A stretch of DNA of 27,447 bases from an uncultured Lachnospiraceae bacterium. Lineage in GTDB: Bacteria; Bacillota; Clostridia; Lachnospirales; Lachnospiraceae. The translations under genes and the position numbers were made by a program. Below the pieces are notes generated by a model. It was not told the DNA's origin. It saw nothing but the letters and a program-made list of their open reading frames with translations, and did no database searches. Shown one piece after another: positions 15,419 through 24,244 of this stretch (positions are counted from its first letter, which is position 1; each line of letters opens with the position of its first letter). The DNA is taken from contig CAJUJM010000100.1 of NCBI GenBank assembly GCA_910586755.1, positions 1 to 27,447 of the forward strand. The letters are read 5' to 3'.

Positions 15419-17641
15419 ATGGATACGTGGTATTGGATATCAGAATACGGAAAGGTATTTTGGGGATACCTGTTCTTAATGTTCCTCTGGCCATCCGTAG
15501 TATTTGCAGGACATTTGAGAGGAAAATCAAAAACATACCGGTTTAGCTTTTGCGTCACAGTGCCAATTGTCATTATCAATACAACCGTTCTTACTTTGGG
15601 ACTTTTTCATGGATTAAATCAGTGGATTATCCGCCTGATATTTTACGGAAGTTTTATATGGGCATTTTTGAAAGAGATAATCCCTTGTTTTAAGTGGTTG
15701 AAAAGAAAAAGAAGGGTAAGAAAACGGGATTTATATGATTTGTTCTGGAAATACGGAATTCTTTTAGTTGTGATTATATATGGGATGGCTTATTTTTCCT
15801 ATGGGGCGTTTCAAATATATTCTTACGGATATGGGGACTTATACGTTCATCATCAGTGGATTTACGGCTTGATAGAAGGGAAGATCTTTGAGGGAGGCGT
15901 TTATCCCCAGGCTATGCATTGCTTTATATACTGTATGCATACTCTATTTGGCATCAGGGTATACAGCATTTTGCTGTTTTTACAGGTAATTCATGTGTCA
16001 ATCTTTTTTGCGGCGGCTTACCTGCTGCTTAGAAAGATATTCTGCTGGCGATATACGCCAATCTTTGTACTGGTATTATTTTTAATATTGGATTTGTGCA
16101 ATGCAGATCTGATACACAGTATGTTCCGCCTGCAAATAACATTGCCTTTGGAATTTGGGCTTCATACCGTGTTTCTGTGCGGACTTCACCTGATGAACTA
16201 TTTTGACGAAAAATGCTTTGATACTACAAAGCGTTACTGGGATGAAAATCTGTTCCTTTTTGCGATATCTCTGTCAACTGGGATTATGACCCATTTCCAC
16301 ACTGCGCTGATGGGATTGATTTTCTGTATTTCCGTTATTGTAATTGCATTGAAAAAGATATTTTGCAGAAGGTACTTTATCCCATTGGCAGTATGGGCAT
16401 TTAGTTCCTGCCTGATTGCAGGAATACCTATGGCCGGAGCACTGGCCAGGGGGATTCCCCTTAGCAGTTCGATTCATTGGGCTGTGGATACTATGAGCGG
16501 GGAGCAAAGCAGAGAACAGAGAGGACAAAATGAAGAAATAGATTCCAGTCAGGAAGAAAGCGGAGAGCTTCAAAATATTGAACGCAACGATATCAGTATT
16601 ACTGCAGGGCTTTTAAACCGGGTAATCTGGATTTATGAGAAAGGATACGGGGCATTATATGGAAAAGAAAGAGGCGGATGGATGCTTCTTTTCACCTTGC
16701 TGGCTGCTGTATTTTGCTGGATGATGAAGCGAAAAGCTTATTTGCAGTATTTCGCGGAAAAGTGCAGGAGATACCCGTATGCCATTATAGTATCTGTCCT
16801 GTATATCCTGGTATATGCTGCTCCTATGATGGGATTTCCGGACATAATACCGGAGGGACGCTTTTTTGCCGCCGGGCATATGATGCTTCTTGCGGTTATG
16901 GTTATGCCCATGGATGCGGCATTATTCAGCCTGCTATATTTCTGCAGTGACTTAAGAGTGCGGATTATAACGCTCCTGTCATGCCTGGGAATCTATGGAA
17001 TCACAGTGGAGACCGGAAATTTCAGAGGATTTTTATATTATGAGCTGTCACGCTATAATGCGGCGGCAATGGTAACGGAATCTATCATCAATACATTTCC
17101 GCAGCACAGTTACACCATTGTATCGCCGACAGATGAACTCTACCCGGTTGTTCAATACGGATGGCATGAGGAGCTGCTGACCTTTGTGGAGAATTCCGGC
17201 AGGGGCTCTTATACGCTCCCGTCAGAATATATATTTATTTATGTAGAAAAAAGGCCTATTCTGTACAGCCAGTCCCACTTTTTTAAGGGGCCTTCATGGA
17301 TGGGGAAGGAGAAATATTTAGAGCCATTTTGGGCCGGATATTCCTCAAGATATCCTGACAGCGCCGCCAGCCAGGCTCCTGATATCGCTGCCGGACAGGT
17401 TTCAGAAGCGGATGGGGATAAGGAATTGCCGGAATATGAAAACGCCTGGTCTATGTATCTGAAGCTTGAAAACCGTACTCTCCTGGAATCGAAGGCATAT
17501 AATTGGTGCCAGGAATTTTCGAAGAGAAATCCGTCCGTGCTGAATGTTTATTATGAGGATGAGGACTTTGTCTGCTACTATTTCAGGCAATCAGGGGAAA
17601 AGCCGCTGTATGAATTGGGAATGGAAAGGACAGAAGGATGA
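15419..17641 (+). CDS. Large polytopic membrane protein, GT-C-like
   Basis: This 740-residue protein has roughly ten to twelve membrane segments in the first 560 residues and a soluble C-terminal part of about 180 residues. I do not recognise a named family. An early extracytoplasmic loop carries Asp140 and His144-His145 in GDLYVHHQW, then EGKIFEGGVYPQAMH. This acidic/His pattern, with GVYP and MH after it, is what GT-C glycosyltransferases and related polymerase-like proteins show. A hydrophilic Glu/Gln/Ser-rich insert lies near 357-392. GGAGAGGGG precedes ATG 15419. It overlaps the next gene by 4 nt. A clear paralogue starts at 26607. Possible roles are a lipid-linked sugar transferase, a polymerase or a chain modifier; the choice is open. 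Confidence 0.7.
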   Translation: MDTWYWISEYGKVFWGYLFLMFLWPSVVFAGHLRGKSKTYRFSFCVTVPIVIINTTVLTLGLFHGLNQWIIRLIFYGSFIWAFLKEIIPCFKWLKRKRRVRKRDLYDLFWKYGILLVVIIYGMAYFSYGAFQIYSYGYGDLYVHHQWIYGLIEGKIFEGGVYPQAMHCFIYCMHTLFGIRVYSILLFLQVIHVSIFFAAAYLLLRKIFCWRYTPIFVLVLFLILDLCNADLIHSMFRLQITLPLEFGLHTVFLCGLHLMNYFDEKCFDTTKRYWDENLFLFAISLSTGIMTHFHTALMGLIFCISVIVIALKKIFCRRYFIPLAVWAFSSCLIAGIPMAGALARGIPLSSSIHWAVDTMSGEQSREQRGQNEEIDSSQEESGELQNIERNDISITAGLLNRVIWIYEKGYGALYGKERGGWMLLFTLLAAVFCWMMKRKAYLQYFAEKCRRYPYAIIVSVLYILVYAAPMMGFPDIIPEGRFFAAGHMMLLAVMVMPMDAALFSLLYFCSDLRVRIITLLSCLGIYGITVETGNFRGFLYYELSRYNAAAMVTESIINTFPQHSYTIVSPTDELYPVVQYGWHEELLTFVENSGRGSYTLPSEYIFIYVEKRPILYSQSHFFKGPSWMGKEKYLEPFWAGYSSRYPDSAASQAPDIAAGQVSEADGDKELPEYENAWSMYLKLENRTLLESKAYNWCQEFSKRNPSVLNVYYEDEDFVCYYFRQSGEKPLYELGMERTEG

Positions 17642-18279
17642 AAAAACTCTTGAATTTCATATTCAACAAGTTAAGGGAACTGGAATGGCTGGTTTATAAA
17701 AAGAGGAAGCGATGGAGATTAAAGAATCAGGATGTTACAATTATAAGCTCAAATTGCAGCGGAGCTCTTATGTATTATGACTTGGGGATGAAATATCGTA
17801 CCCCTACCGTAAACCTGAGCATGGAGATGGATGACTTTGTGAAAATGGCAGGAAACCTTAGATGGTATATGGAACAGGAACCGGTGGAGTCAGAAGAAAA
17901 AGCCACGTGCCCGGTAGGGTTATTGGGTGATATTAAAATTTATTTTATCCACTACCACAGCTTTGATGAGGGCAGAAGGAAGTGGGAGGAGCGGAAGCAG
18001 AGGATCAACTGGGAGAATATTATGATTATTGGTTCGGAAAAGGATGGCTGTACCTATGAAACCATCAAAAAATTTGAGCAGCTGCCATTTAAAAATAAAG
18101 TGATTTTCACCCGTATAGAATATCCTGAATTTCCATCTGCCTGTTATATAAAAGGATTTGAGGATCAGAAAGAATTAGGCGTTATAACCTATTTCAAAAA
18201 GCAGGCATTAAAAAGACGGTATTTAGATGATTTTGATTATGTGTCCTTTTTAAATAAGATGAAAAAGGACAGGGCTTAA
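17638..18279 (+). CDS. DUF1919 family exopolysaccharide protein
   Basis: This 213-residue protein belongs to the DUF1919 family, often found in capsule and exopolysaccharide loci and possibly transferase-like. After a basic amphipathic N-terminus (1-30) comes the family signature, SSNCSGALMYYDLGMKYRTP (37-56), then NLSMEMDDFVKMAGNL. A later I-G-S-E-K-D-G-C segment and the FTRIEYPE region are also typical. There is no signal peptide or membrane segment, so it acts in the cytoplasm. It is translationally coupled to the preceding membrane protein (4-nt overlap). Biochemical activity of the family is not established to my knowledge. Confidence 0.85.
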   Translation: MKKLLNFIFNKLRELEWLVYKKRKRWRLKNQDVTIISSNCSGALMYYDLGMKYRTPTVNLSMEMDDFVKMAGNLRWYMEQEPVESEEKATCPVGLLGDIKIYFIHYHSFDEGRRKWEERKQRINWENIMIIGSEKDGCTYETIKKFEQLPFKNKVIFTRIEYPEFPSACYIKGFEDQKELGVITYFKKQALKRRYLDDFDYVSFLNKMKKDRA

Positions 18280-18305
18280 GCTGATGCTAAACCGGAGGAG
18301 AGAGT

Positions 18306-19424
18306 ATGAGAGAGGTAGGGATTTTAACATTTCATTGTGCAGACAACTACGGCGGGATACTGCAGGCCTATGGCCTGAAACGGTATTTGACAAGGAAAGG
18401 TTTGAAAGCCCACATAATTCCATATGAACCTCCTTTTATGACAGGAAGGCACTGGTGGATTCCTTATGTGCCTTCAGGGAATGTATTACGAATTTTTGGA
18501 TGGGGATTATTCGGTTGGACATGTAATTTAAAGAAGGGCAGGTCTTTTTTTGTGCGAAGAGCCAGCATGCGGCGGTTCAGAAAAAGGTATCTCGTTGAAA
18601 AAGGACAGAAAAAGATATTTTTCACTTATCAGCTCAGGCGGCTGCCGTATCAATATTACATAGTGGGAAGCGATCAAATCTGGAATCCAAAAATCACATG
18701 TGGATTAAGGGCAGCATATTTCGGTGCGTTCCCAAACAGAAATAAAGTAAAGGTGATTTCTTATGCCGCCAGTCTGGGAAGCAGATCTCTTCCAACAGAA
18801 TATGAAAAAGAGTTTTCAAAGCTTATCAAGCATGTGGATGCGGTTTCTGTCAGAGAGGAAGCGGCGATTCCCTGTATCAGACAGCTTTATTCCGGAGAGG
18901 TCTTAATGGTTCCGGATCCGGTATTTTTGTTAAAGAGGAAAGAATGGGAGAAAATTGAAAGATTGCCGGACAGAGAAGGATATATTGTTGTATTTATTAC
19001 GGAAAAAAATGATGAGCTGTTTGAGTATGCAAAAGAACTGTCAAAGAGCCGGGGGCTTCCGGTTGTTGAAATTGAAAGCGGTATAAATATTTTAGACGAA
19101 GACTTTGAACTTGTCTATACGGCAGGGCCTTCGGAGTTTTTAGGACTTATTCACAAGGCAGATTATGTAATAACCAATTCTTTTCATGTGACGGCATTCA
19201 GCATTATTTACCAAAAGAAGTTTACGGTATTTGCACATACCGCCGCGGGAGAACGGATCAGTAATATTCTGCGGCTTTCTGGTCTGGAAAGCAGATTGTA
19301 TGAAAAAAACGGAAATACAGAAGCAGGAGAGGATATTGACTGGAGTAAGGTTGAAAAGCGGATGGAAGACAGCGCAAAGCTGGGGGAAGAGTTTTTAATG
19401 AAAAACCTGAATATCTTTGGCTGA
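18306..19424 (+). CDS. Polysaccharide pyruvyltransferase family protein
   Basis: This 372-residue protein is of the CsaB/WcaK-like family (PF04230), which adds ketal-pyruvate to sugars from phosphoenolpyruvate. Characteristic segments are GILTFHCADNYGGILQAYGL (5-24), GSDQIWNP (121-128), SYAASLGS, VPDPVFLL, and the late ITNSFHVTAFSI block, where the His of the S-x-H motif is expected to contact phosphate. The fold is GT-B-like and soluble. GGAGGAG at 18294-18300 precedes ATG 18306. It is paired with an FrhB-like gene just downstream, a partnership seen repeatedly in Firmicute and Bacteroidete polysaccharide clusters. Pyruvylation would add negative charge to the polymer; the acceptor sugar is unknown. 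Confidence 0.9.
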   Translation: MREVGILTFHCADNYGGILQAYGLKRYLTRKGLKAHIIPYEPPFMTGRHWWIPYVPSGNVLRIFGWGLFGWTCNLKKGRSFFVRRASMRRFRKRYLVEKGQKKIFFTYQLRRLPYQYYIVGSDQIWNPKITCGLRAAYFGAFPNRNKVKVISYAASLGSRSLPTEYEKEFSKLIKHVDAVSVREEAAIPCIRQLYSGEVLMVPDPVFLLKRKEWEKIERLPDREGYIVVFITEKNDELFEYAKELSKSRGLPVVEIESGINILDEDFELVYTAGPSEFLGLIHKADYVITNSFHVTAFSIIYQKKFTVFAHTAAGERISNILRLSGLESRLYEKNGNTEAGEDIDWSKVEKRMEDSAKLGEEFLMKNLNIFG

Positions 19425-19448
19425 GAACATTTCCGGGTGGAGACAGTT

Positions 19449-20603
19449 ATGAAAGGACATGAAAAAAAAGAGACATGCTGCGGATGCGGCGCATGCAGGG
19501 AAATCTGTCCCCAAAAAGCAATTGAGATGAGACCGGATAAGGAAGGATTTCTCTACCCAAAGATGAACCGCGATCTTTGCAACCATTGCGGGAAATGCAG
19601 GGGTGTGTGCCCTACGAATCACTATGGGTTTGAAGGCAGATGTACCGGGAAGGATAAAAAACAAGCGGACAAAAACCTTTATCTGGGGGTTCAGGCTAAG
19701 AATAAAGCTGTGAGATATTCCAGTTCATCCGGCGGTATGTTTTCCATATTGGCACAATATGTGCTGAGCCGACAGGGAATTGTTTACGGCGCAGGATATG
19801 ACGGGGCGATGAGGGTCATCCATAAGGGCGTGGAAGATGAACGGCAGCTCCAGCAGCTCAAACGAACAAAATACGTCCAGAGCAATATGGAAGGGATATA
19901 TGGAAAAATAGAGAGAGAGCTGAAAGAAGAAAGATGGGTATTGTTCAGCGGAACTCCCTGCCAGGCAGACGCCCTTATGCGCTATCTGAATCGGCCCTAT
20001 GAAAGGCTTATTGTAGTGGACTTGATATGCTATGGAGTCCCCTCTCCCGGAATCTGGAGTGATTATGTAAAATATTTGGAACGGGCGCACGGAGGGAAAA
20101 TGACGGACTTTTCGTTCCGCGATAAACGGAACAGGGATAATGGACATACCTGTTCCTGTATTATCGGTGGGAAGGAGTATGCCATCTCTCTTTATCAGGA
20201 CGTTTACTGCATACTATATTTTAAAAATTTAATGCTGCGTCCGTCCTGCCATAGCTGCCGGTTCTGCACAGTAAACAGGAAAAGTGACTTTACCATAGGT
20301 GATTTCTGGGGGATCGAAGGTGTCAGGCCAAAGATGGATGACGGGATGGGAACTTCTGTGGTAATTGCACACTCTAAAAAGGCAAAAAATATTTGGAATG
20401 AAATAAAAGAAGAATTTAACTGGTTTCAATGCAGCGGGGAAGACGTATTACAGCCAAGGCTGATACAGCCAACCGGCGCAGCCAGAGGGAGAAGAGCTTT
20501 TATGCTGCTTTATAAAATCATACCCCTTTTCAGGCTGGCGGCAAAACTGCCGGGGAAACGGTACGTATTTCAGAGGAAAAAGCACAATGATGGAGATGTT
20601 TAG
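19449..20603 (+). CDS. FrhB-like iron-sulfur protein (coenzyme F420 hydrogenase beta subunit family)
   Basis: This 384-residue protein starts with two 4Fe-4S ferredoxin motifs: Cys10, 13, 16, 20 and Cys44, 47, 50, 54. FrhB N- and C-terminal domains follow, with SSSGGMFSILA, FSGTPCQADALMRYL, VDLICYGVPSPGIW, CRFCTVNRKSDFTIGDFWG. Members of this family in polysaccharide loci are usually annotated as F420 hydrogenase beta subunits, but the organism type suggested here does not make F420, so a flavin-linked redox step on a sugar or cofactor is more likely. I chose ATG 19449 because GGTGGAG lies 6 nt upstream; a GTG at 19437 is the alternative. It sits 24 nt after the pyruvyltransferase and its stop overlaps the ABC gene. 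Confidence 0.85.
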   Translation: MKGHEKKETCCGCGACREICPQKAIEMRPDKEGFLYPKMNRDLCNHCGKCRGVCPTNHYGFEGRCTGKDKKQADKNLYLGVQAKNKAVRYSSSSGGMFSILAQYVLSRQGIVYGAGYDGAMRVIHKGVEDERQLQQLKRTKYVQSNMEGIYGKIERELKEERWVLFSGTPCQADALMRYLNRPYERLIVVDLICYGVPSPGIWSDYVKYLERAHGGKMTDFSFRDKRNRDNGHTCSCIIGGKEYAISLYQDVYCILYFKNLMLRPSCHSCRFCTVNRKSDFTIGDFWGIEGVRPKMDDGMGTSVVIAHSKKAKNIWNEIKEEFNWFQCSGEDVLQPRLIQPTGAARGRRAFMLLYKIIPLFRLAAKLPGKRYVFQRKKHNDGDV

Positions 20604-22287
20604 GTACCTGACAGGAACTTTAGAAAGAGAAGAGCAAAAAACCTGGAAGATTCTGGCTATAGCCGATTTTATCAGCCCGGTTGCGGATCTTTTTAATTTT
20701 TCTGTGATTATCTATATTATCAATATTGTATTAGAGGAACAGCGGGCGTTAAAGGAGATGGGAATGTTTGCTCTTCTTATGGGAGGCATCTCCTTTTTAA
20801 AAGGACTCTTTGATCTCTATAAGAGCCGGATCCACAGCCGCTTTTTATATAATGGGGCGGAAAAATGGTCTGAAAAATTATATGAGCTGCTTCTGACAGA
20901 AGATTTACTGCATCATAATCAGAGAAGCCCTATGCAGGCGATTACTTTGATCCGCAGCGATACACAAAGCTGTATGAATATTATTGTGGCATGCACAGGT
21001 ATCTGGATTAACATCTTAACCATGACAGGATATTTTGCGGTGATGATATACTCGTCAAAATGGTTTGGGATCATAAGCAGCATTTCCTTTACAATACTGA
21101 TGGCGGCCATATTTTTTTTCTATCAGAACCAGATACGAGCTTACGGCGAGAGGGCCAGAATGTATGCCATTAAAGCCAACGCACAGGTAACTATCGCATA
21201 TGGAAATTTTAAAGAAATGAAAATTGCCGGAGATTCCTCTTCTATGTTACAAAAGTATCAGAATGTGGGGCAGGGATATACCTGGGCACAAAAGGAATTT
21301 CAATATAAAAAGAGCATGGTCAGCGTCATTATGCAAAATCTTGTAATGACAGTAATGTTTCTCATATTAGGCTGGTTTCTCATAAATCCGGGAGAAAACA
21401 CCACACTCTTTCTTGCCTCAATGGTGGTCTACCTTACAATGCTGATTAAGATGATCCCCATTGCATATAACGTTATCGGCGGATTGAATGATGTGAAATT
21501 TTCTCAGAAATCTTATGAAGTTTTCAGAGAAGGGATGGAACGGTATCGGGAAATAAAAGAAAGGGAAAAGGAGACAGAAAAAACCAGAAAGAAACAACTG
21601 ACCTTCCACCAGGGCCTTTTTGTGAAGGATCTGACCTTTTCCTACGATAAACAGAGAAAAATATTTGAAAATGCCTTTATCCATATTCCGGCAGGATGTT
21701 CAGTGGCAGTTATCGGGGTGTCCGGTATTGGAAAAACAACATTCCTGGATCTGATCCTTGGACTGCTGAAACCCGAGGAAGGAAGTATCCGGTATGATGA
21801 CTATGATATTGTTACCTGCATGGATGGCAAAGGGAGCTGCCAGGCTGATATCGGGACCATCACAAGTTATATTCCCCAGACCATATACTTAAATGGAGAA
21901 ACCGTATGTAATAATGTTGCTTTCTTCGAAAAGGAAGTAAACGAAGAAAAGGTAACAGAGTGCTTAAAATGTGCCCAGGTGTGGGAGGAGGTTACCCGGC
22001 TGCCGGAAGGAATCCATACAATTATAGGGGAAAACGGGACGGCGATTTCAGGAGGACAGCGCCAGAGAATTGCGCTGGCAAGAGCCTTATATAAAGACTT
22101 TGAATTGCTGGTTATGGATGAGGCTACCGCTGCCCTGGATATGGAGACAGAGAAGGCGGTAATCGATTCTATCAGACAGGTAAAAGGCAATAAGACTTTA
22201 TTGATAGCAACCCATCATATGAGCCTGGCCAACGAATGTGATATGGTGTATAAAATCGAAAATATGGGGTTTGTAAGAGTAAAATAG
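20587..22287 (+). CDS. ABC exporter, fused membrane and ATPase domains
   Basis: This 566-residue half-transporter of the MsbA/PglK type would work as a homodimer. The first 320 residues hold about six membrane segments. The ATPase domain has Walker A GVSGIGKTT (377-385, Lys383), Q-loop YIPQTIYL, signature SGGQ (488-491) with RQRIALARAL, Walker B LLVMDE (Asp511, Glu512), D-loop and the H-loop in ATHHMS. All key residues are intact, so it should hydrolyse ATP. In this context it most likely flips a lipid-linked oligosaccharide, giving the locus a second export route beside PelG. The start lies inside the end of the preceding gene (17-nt overlap), with AGAGG upstream. Confidence 0.9.
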   Translation: MMEMFRYLTGTLEREEQKTWKILAIADFISPVADLFNFSVIIYIINIVLEEQRALKEMGMFALLMGGISFLKGLFDLYKSRIHSRFLYNGAEKWSEKLYELLLTEDLLHHNQRSPMQAITLIRSDTQSCMNIIVACTGIWINILTMTGYFAVMIYSSKWFGIISSISFTILMAAIFFFYQNQIRAYGERARMYAIKANAQVTIAYGNFKEMKIAGDSSSMLQKYQNVGQGYTWAQKEFQYKKSMVSVIMQNLVMTVMFLILGWFLINPGENTTLFLASMVVYLTMLIKMIPIAYNVIGGLNDVKFSQKSYEVFREGMERYREIKEREKETEKTRKKQLTFHQGLFVKDLTFSYDKQRKIFENAFIHIPAGCSVAVIGVSGIGKTTFLDLILGLLKPEEGSIRYDDYDIVTCMDGKGSCQADIGTITSYIPQTIYLNGETVCNNVAFFEKEVNEEKVTECLKCAQVWEEVTRLPEGIHTIIGENGTAISGGQRQRIALARALYKDFELLVMDEATAALDMETEKAVIDSIRQVKGNKTLLIATHHMSLANECDMVYKIENMGFVRVK

Positions 22288-22307
22288 TCCTGCAAAGAGG
22301 AACAGAA

Positions 22308-23204
22308 ATGGAAATATTTATAAAAGATAAAGTATCTGCTGTTATTCCTGTATTTAACGGAGCGCTTCATTTGTCATCTATGTTGGATTCTATTCTGGGA
22401 CAGACTTATTCTTCTTTAGAGGTAATTTTGGTTGATGATGGTTCTGCAGATAAAACGCTGGAGGTTGCAGAGAGCTATAGGGAAAAGTTTGTATCAAAAG
22501 GATATGATTATCGGATTGTACAATCGGAACATAAAAATGCATCGGCTGCCCTGAACCGGGGATTCCCCTATGTAACCGGAGAATATCTTATCTGGCCGGA
22601 CAGTGATGACCGTCTTGAGAAGGAATCTGTGGAGACACGGGTGAGGTTTTTACAGGAGAATCCAGGGTATCACTGTGTCCGGTCATTGAGCTATTATTTT
22701 CAGCAGGAAACCGGAACACTGCTGCCAGCGGATGAGAAAACCGGAGACATCTCCAAAGAGGATTTGTTTTGGGATATTTTAGAAGGAAGGACCTATGTAT
22801 GCTGCGGATGTTATATGCTGCGGACAGAAAGCTTTTTTAAAATTTATCCCCGGAGACGGATTCCGGAATACGATGTGGGGCAGAATTTTCAGATGCTGCT
22901 GCCCTTTATGTTTCACCATCAATGTCCAACCATTCCGGAAAAGCTGTACGGGGTCTGCGTCAGGCCGGGAAGCCATTCCAGAAGGATATTGACAAAAGAG
23001 GAAGAGGAAAAGAAATATCAGGATTATGAAAGACTGGTAGATGAAATCGCTTTTATATGCCGGATTCAGGATAAGGAGTCAAAGGAGCGGATCCAGTATT
23101 GGAAAATCAGACGCAGATATAGCCTTGCCGTAAAATTTAAAGACAGAAAAAGGATGATAGGAAGCTTATGGAAGATGAGATGGAAAATCAAAAAATATCG
23201 GTAA
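22308..23204 (+). CDS. GT2 family glycosyltransferase
   Basis: This 298-residue GT-A transferase begins VSAVIPVFNGALHLSSMLDS (9-28), with the nucleotide-binding DDGS at 43-46 and the metal-binding DSDD at 98-101 in LIWPDSDDRLEK. A highly basic tail (RRRYSLAVKFKDRKR and on) may attach it to the membrane. AGAGG precedes ATG 22308. The 3' end overlaps the next transferase gene by 37 nt. Donor and acceptor sugars cannot be read from the sequence. It probably builds the oligosaccharide that the ABC exporter handles. Confidence 0.9.
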   Translation: MEIFIKDKVSAVIPVFNGALHLSSMLDSILGQTYSSLEVILVDDGSADKTLEVAESYREKFVSKGYDYRIVQSEHKNASAALNRGFPYVTGEYLIWPDSDDRLEKESVETRVRFLQENPGYHCVRSLSYYFQQETGTLLPADEKTGDISKEDLFWDILEGRTYVCCGCYMLRTESFFKIYPRRRIPEYDVGQNFQMLLPFMFHHQCPTIPEKLYGVCVRPGSHSRRILTKEEEEKKYQDYERLVDEIAFICRIQDKESKERIQYWKIRRRYSLAVKFKDRKRMIGSLWKMRWKIKKYR

Positions 23205-24202
23205 TTATTCCGGTTTATAACACAAAAGAATACCTGGAGGACTGTGTAAACTCTGTTTTGGAGCAAACCTGGACAAAAATTGAAGTGATTTTGATTGATG
23301 ATGGCTCAAAGGATGGAAGTAAAGAACTTTGTGAAGAATTGTGCAGGAGGGATAACCGGATACGGCTGTTCCCTCAGGAACACAAAGGGGTATCTGCTGC
23401 CAGAAATGCAGGGATAGAAGCGGCAGAAGGAGAATACCTTTTTTTTCTGGACAGTGATGATATGATACATCCCCAGTTATTGGAGGCTCTGTACAAATTG
23501 CAGGAAGAGAGCCATGGAGTGATAGGGACTGCCGGTATGCAGTATGCAGAGAAGGGAAGGATTCAAAAGTCCGCTGTCTGGGAAAAGGAAGACAGGCAGA
23601 CGTGGGAAGGATGTTATCTGGACAATCATAAGGCAAGAAATCCTTACTTTTTTCATCATACAAAGGTAAAGCTTAATGCAATTGGAGGAAAAATGATTCT
23701 CCGGGAAGGAGTAAAAGCAATCCGGTTTAATGAAAATCTGACGCACGGTGAAGACACATGGTTTCTTTATCAGTTGATATCCAATGGAGCGGATGTTACC
23801 GTATTGTTTCGAAACTGGTATTTTTACAGGAAAAACAGAAGAAGAGAAGGAGACTATTCTGTAGAATCCTGCAGAAGCAGATATGAATGTCAGAAGGCTA
23901 TCTGTGACTATGAAACAAAGAAGGGGAGAATAACGGAAGCTGTACATACGGAGTGGTGTCTTCTCTGTAATTTAGTTTTGTGGCAGGAGATGGGAAAAAG
24001 AAATAGTGATAGAGAATTAAAGGAATATGTAAAGAATTTAATAGAAACTGAAAAAAGGCAGGCTCTTTTTCCAAAAGTGGACTGGTGCAGGAGGATAGTA
24101 TTCTACTTGGGATGTATATATTATCCGGTTTACAAGCTGATAGCAGATTTAATGCATTGGTATCACACAGTATTAGAGGTCCCGAAGGAGTTTCGGAAAT
24201 AA
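23168..24202 (+). CDS. GT2 family glycosyltransferase
   Basis: This 344-residue GT-A transferase has KISVIIPVYNTKEYLEDCVN (9-28), DDGS at 44-47, VSAARNAG at 75-82 and the metal site DSDD at 95-98. The later NLTHGEDTWFLYQL supplies the acidic ED pair that usually acts as catalytic base in this class. It resembles EpsJ/WaaV-type transferases. A start at 23168 (AGGA 5 nt upstream) gives a 37-nt overlap with the previous gene; ATG 23180 is possible. Its C-terminal end is amphipathic and hydrophobic (FYLGCIYYPVYKLIADLMHW), likely contacting the membrane. Substrate unknown. Confidence 0.9.
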   Translation: MEDEMENQKISVIIPVYNTKEYLEDCVNSVLEQTWTKIEVILIDDGSKDGSKELCEELCRRDNRIRLFPQEHKGVSAARNAGIEAAEGEYLFFLDSDDMIHPQLLEALYKLQEESHGVIGTAGMQYAEKGRIQKSAVWEKEDRQTWEGCYLDNHKARNPYFFHHTKVKLNAIGGKMILREGVKAIRFNENLTHGEDTWFLYQLISNGADVTVLFRNWYFYRKNRRREGDYSVESCRSRYECQKAICDYETKKGRITEAVHTEWCLLCNLVLWQEMGKRNSDRELKEYVKNLIETEKRQALFPKVDWCRRIVFYLGCIYYPVYKLIADLMHWYHTVLEVPKEFRK

Positions 24203-24244
24203 AATATTTTAAGGTATTGAGTGTTTAAACAGAGAGGACATGAG

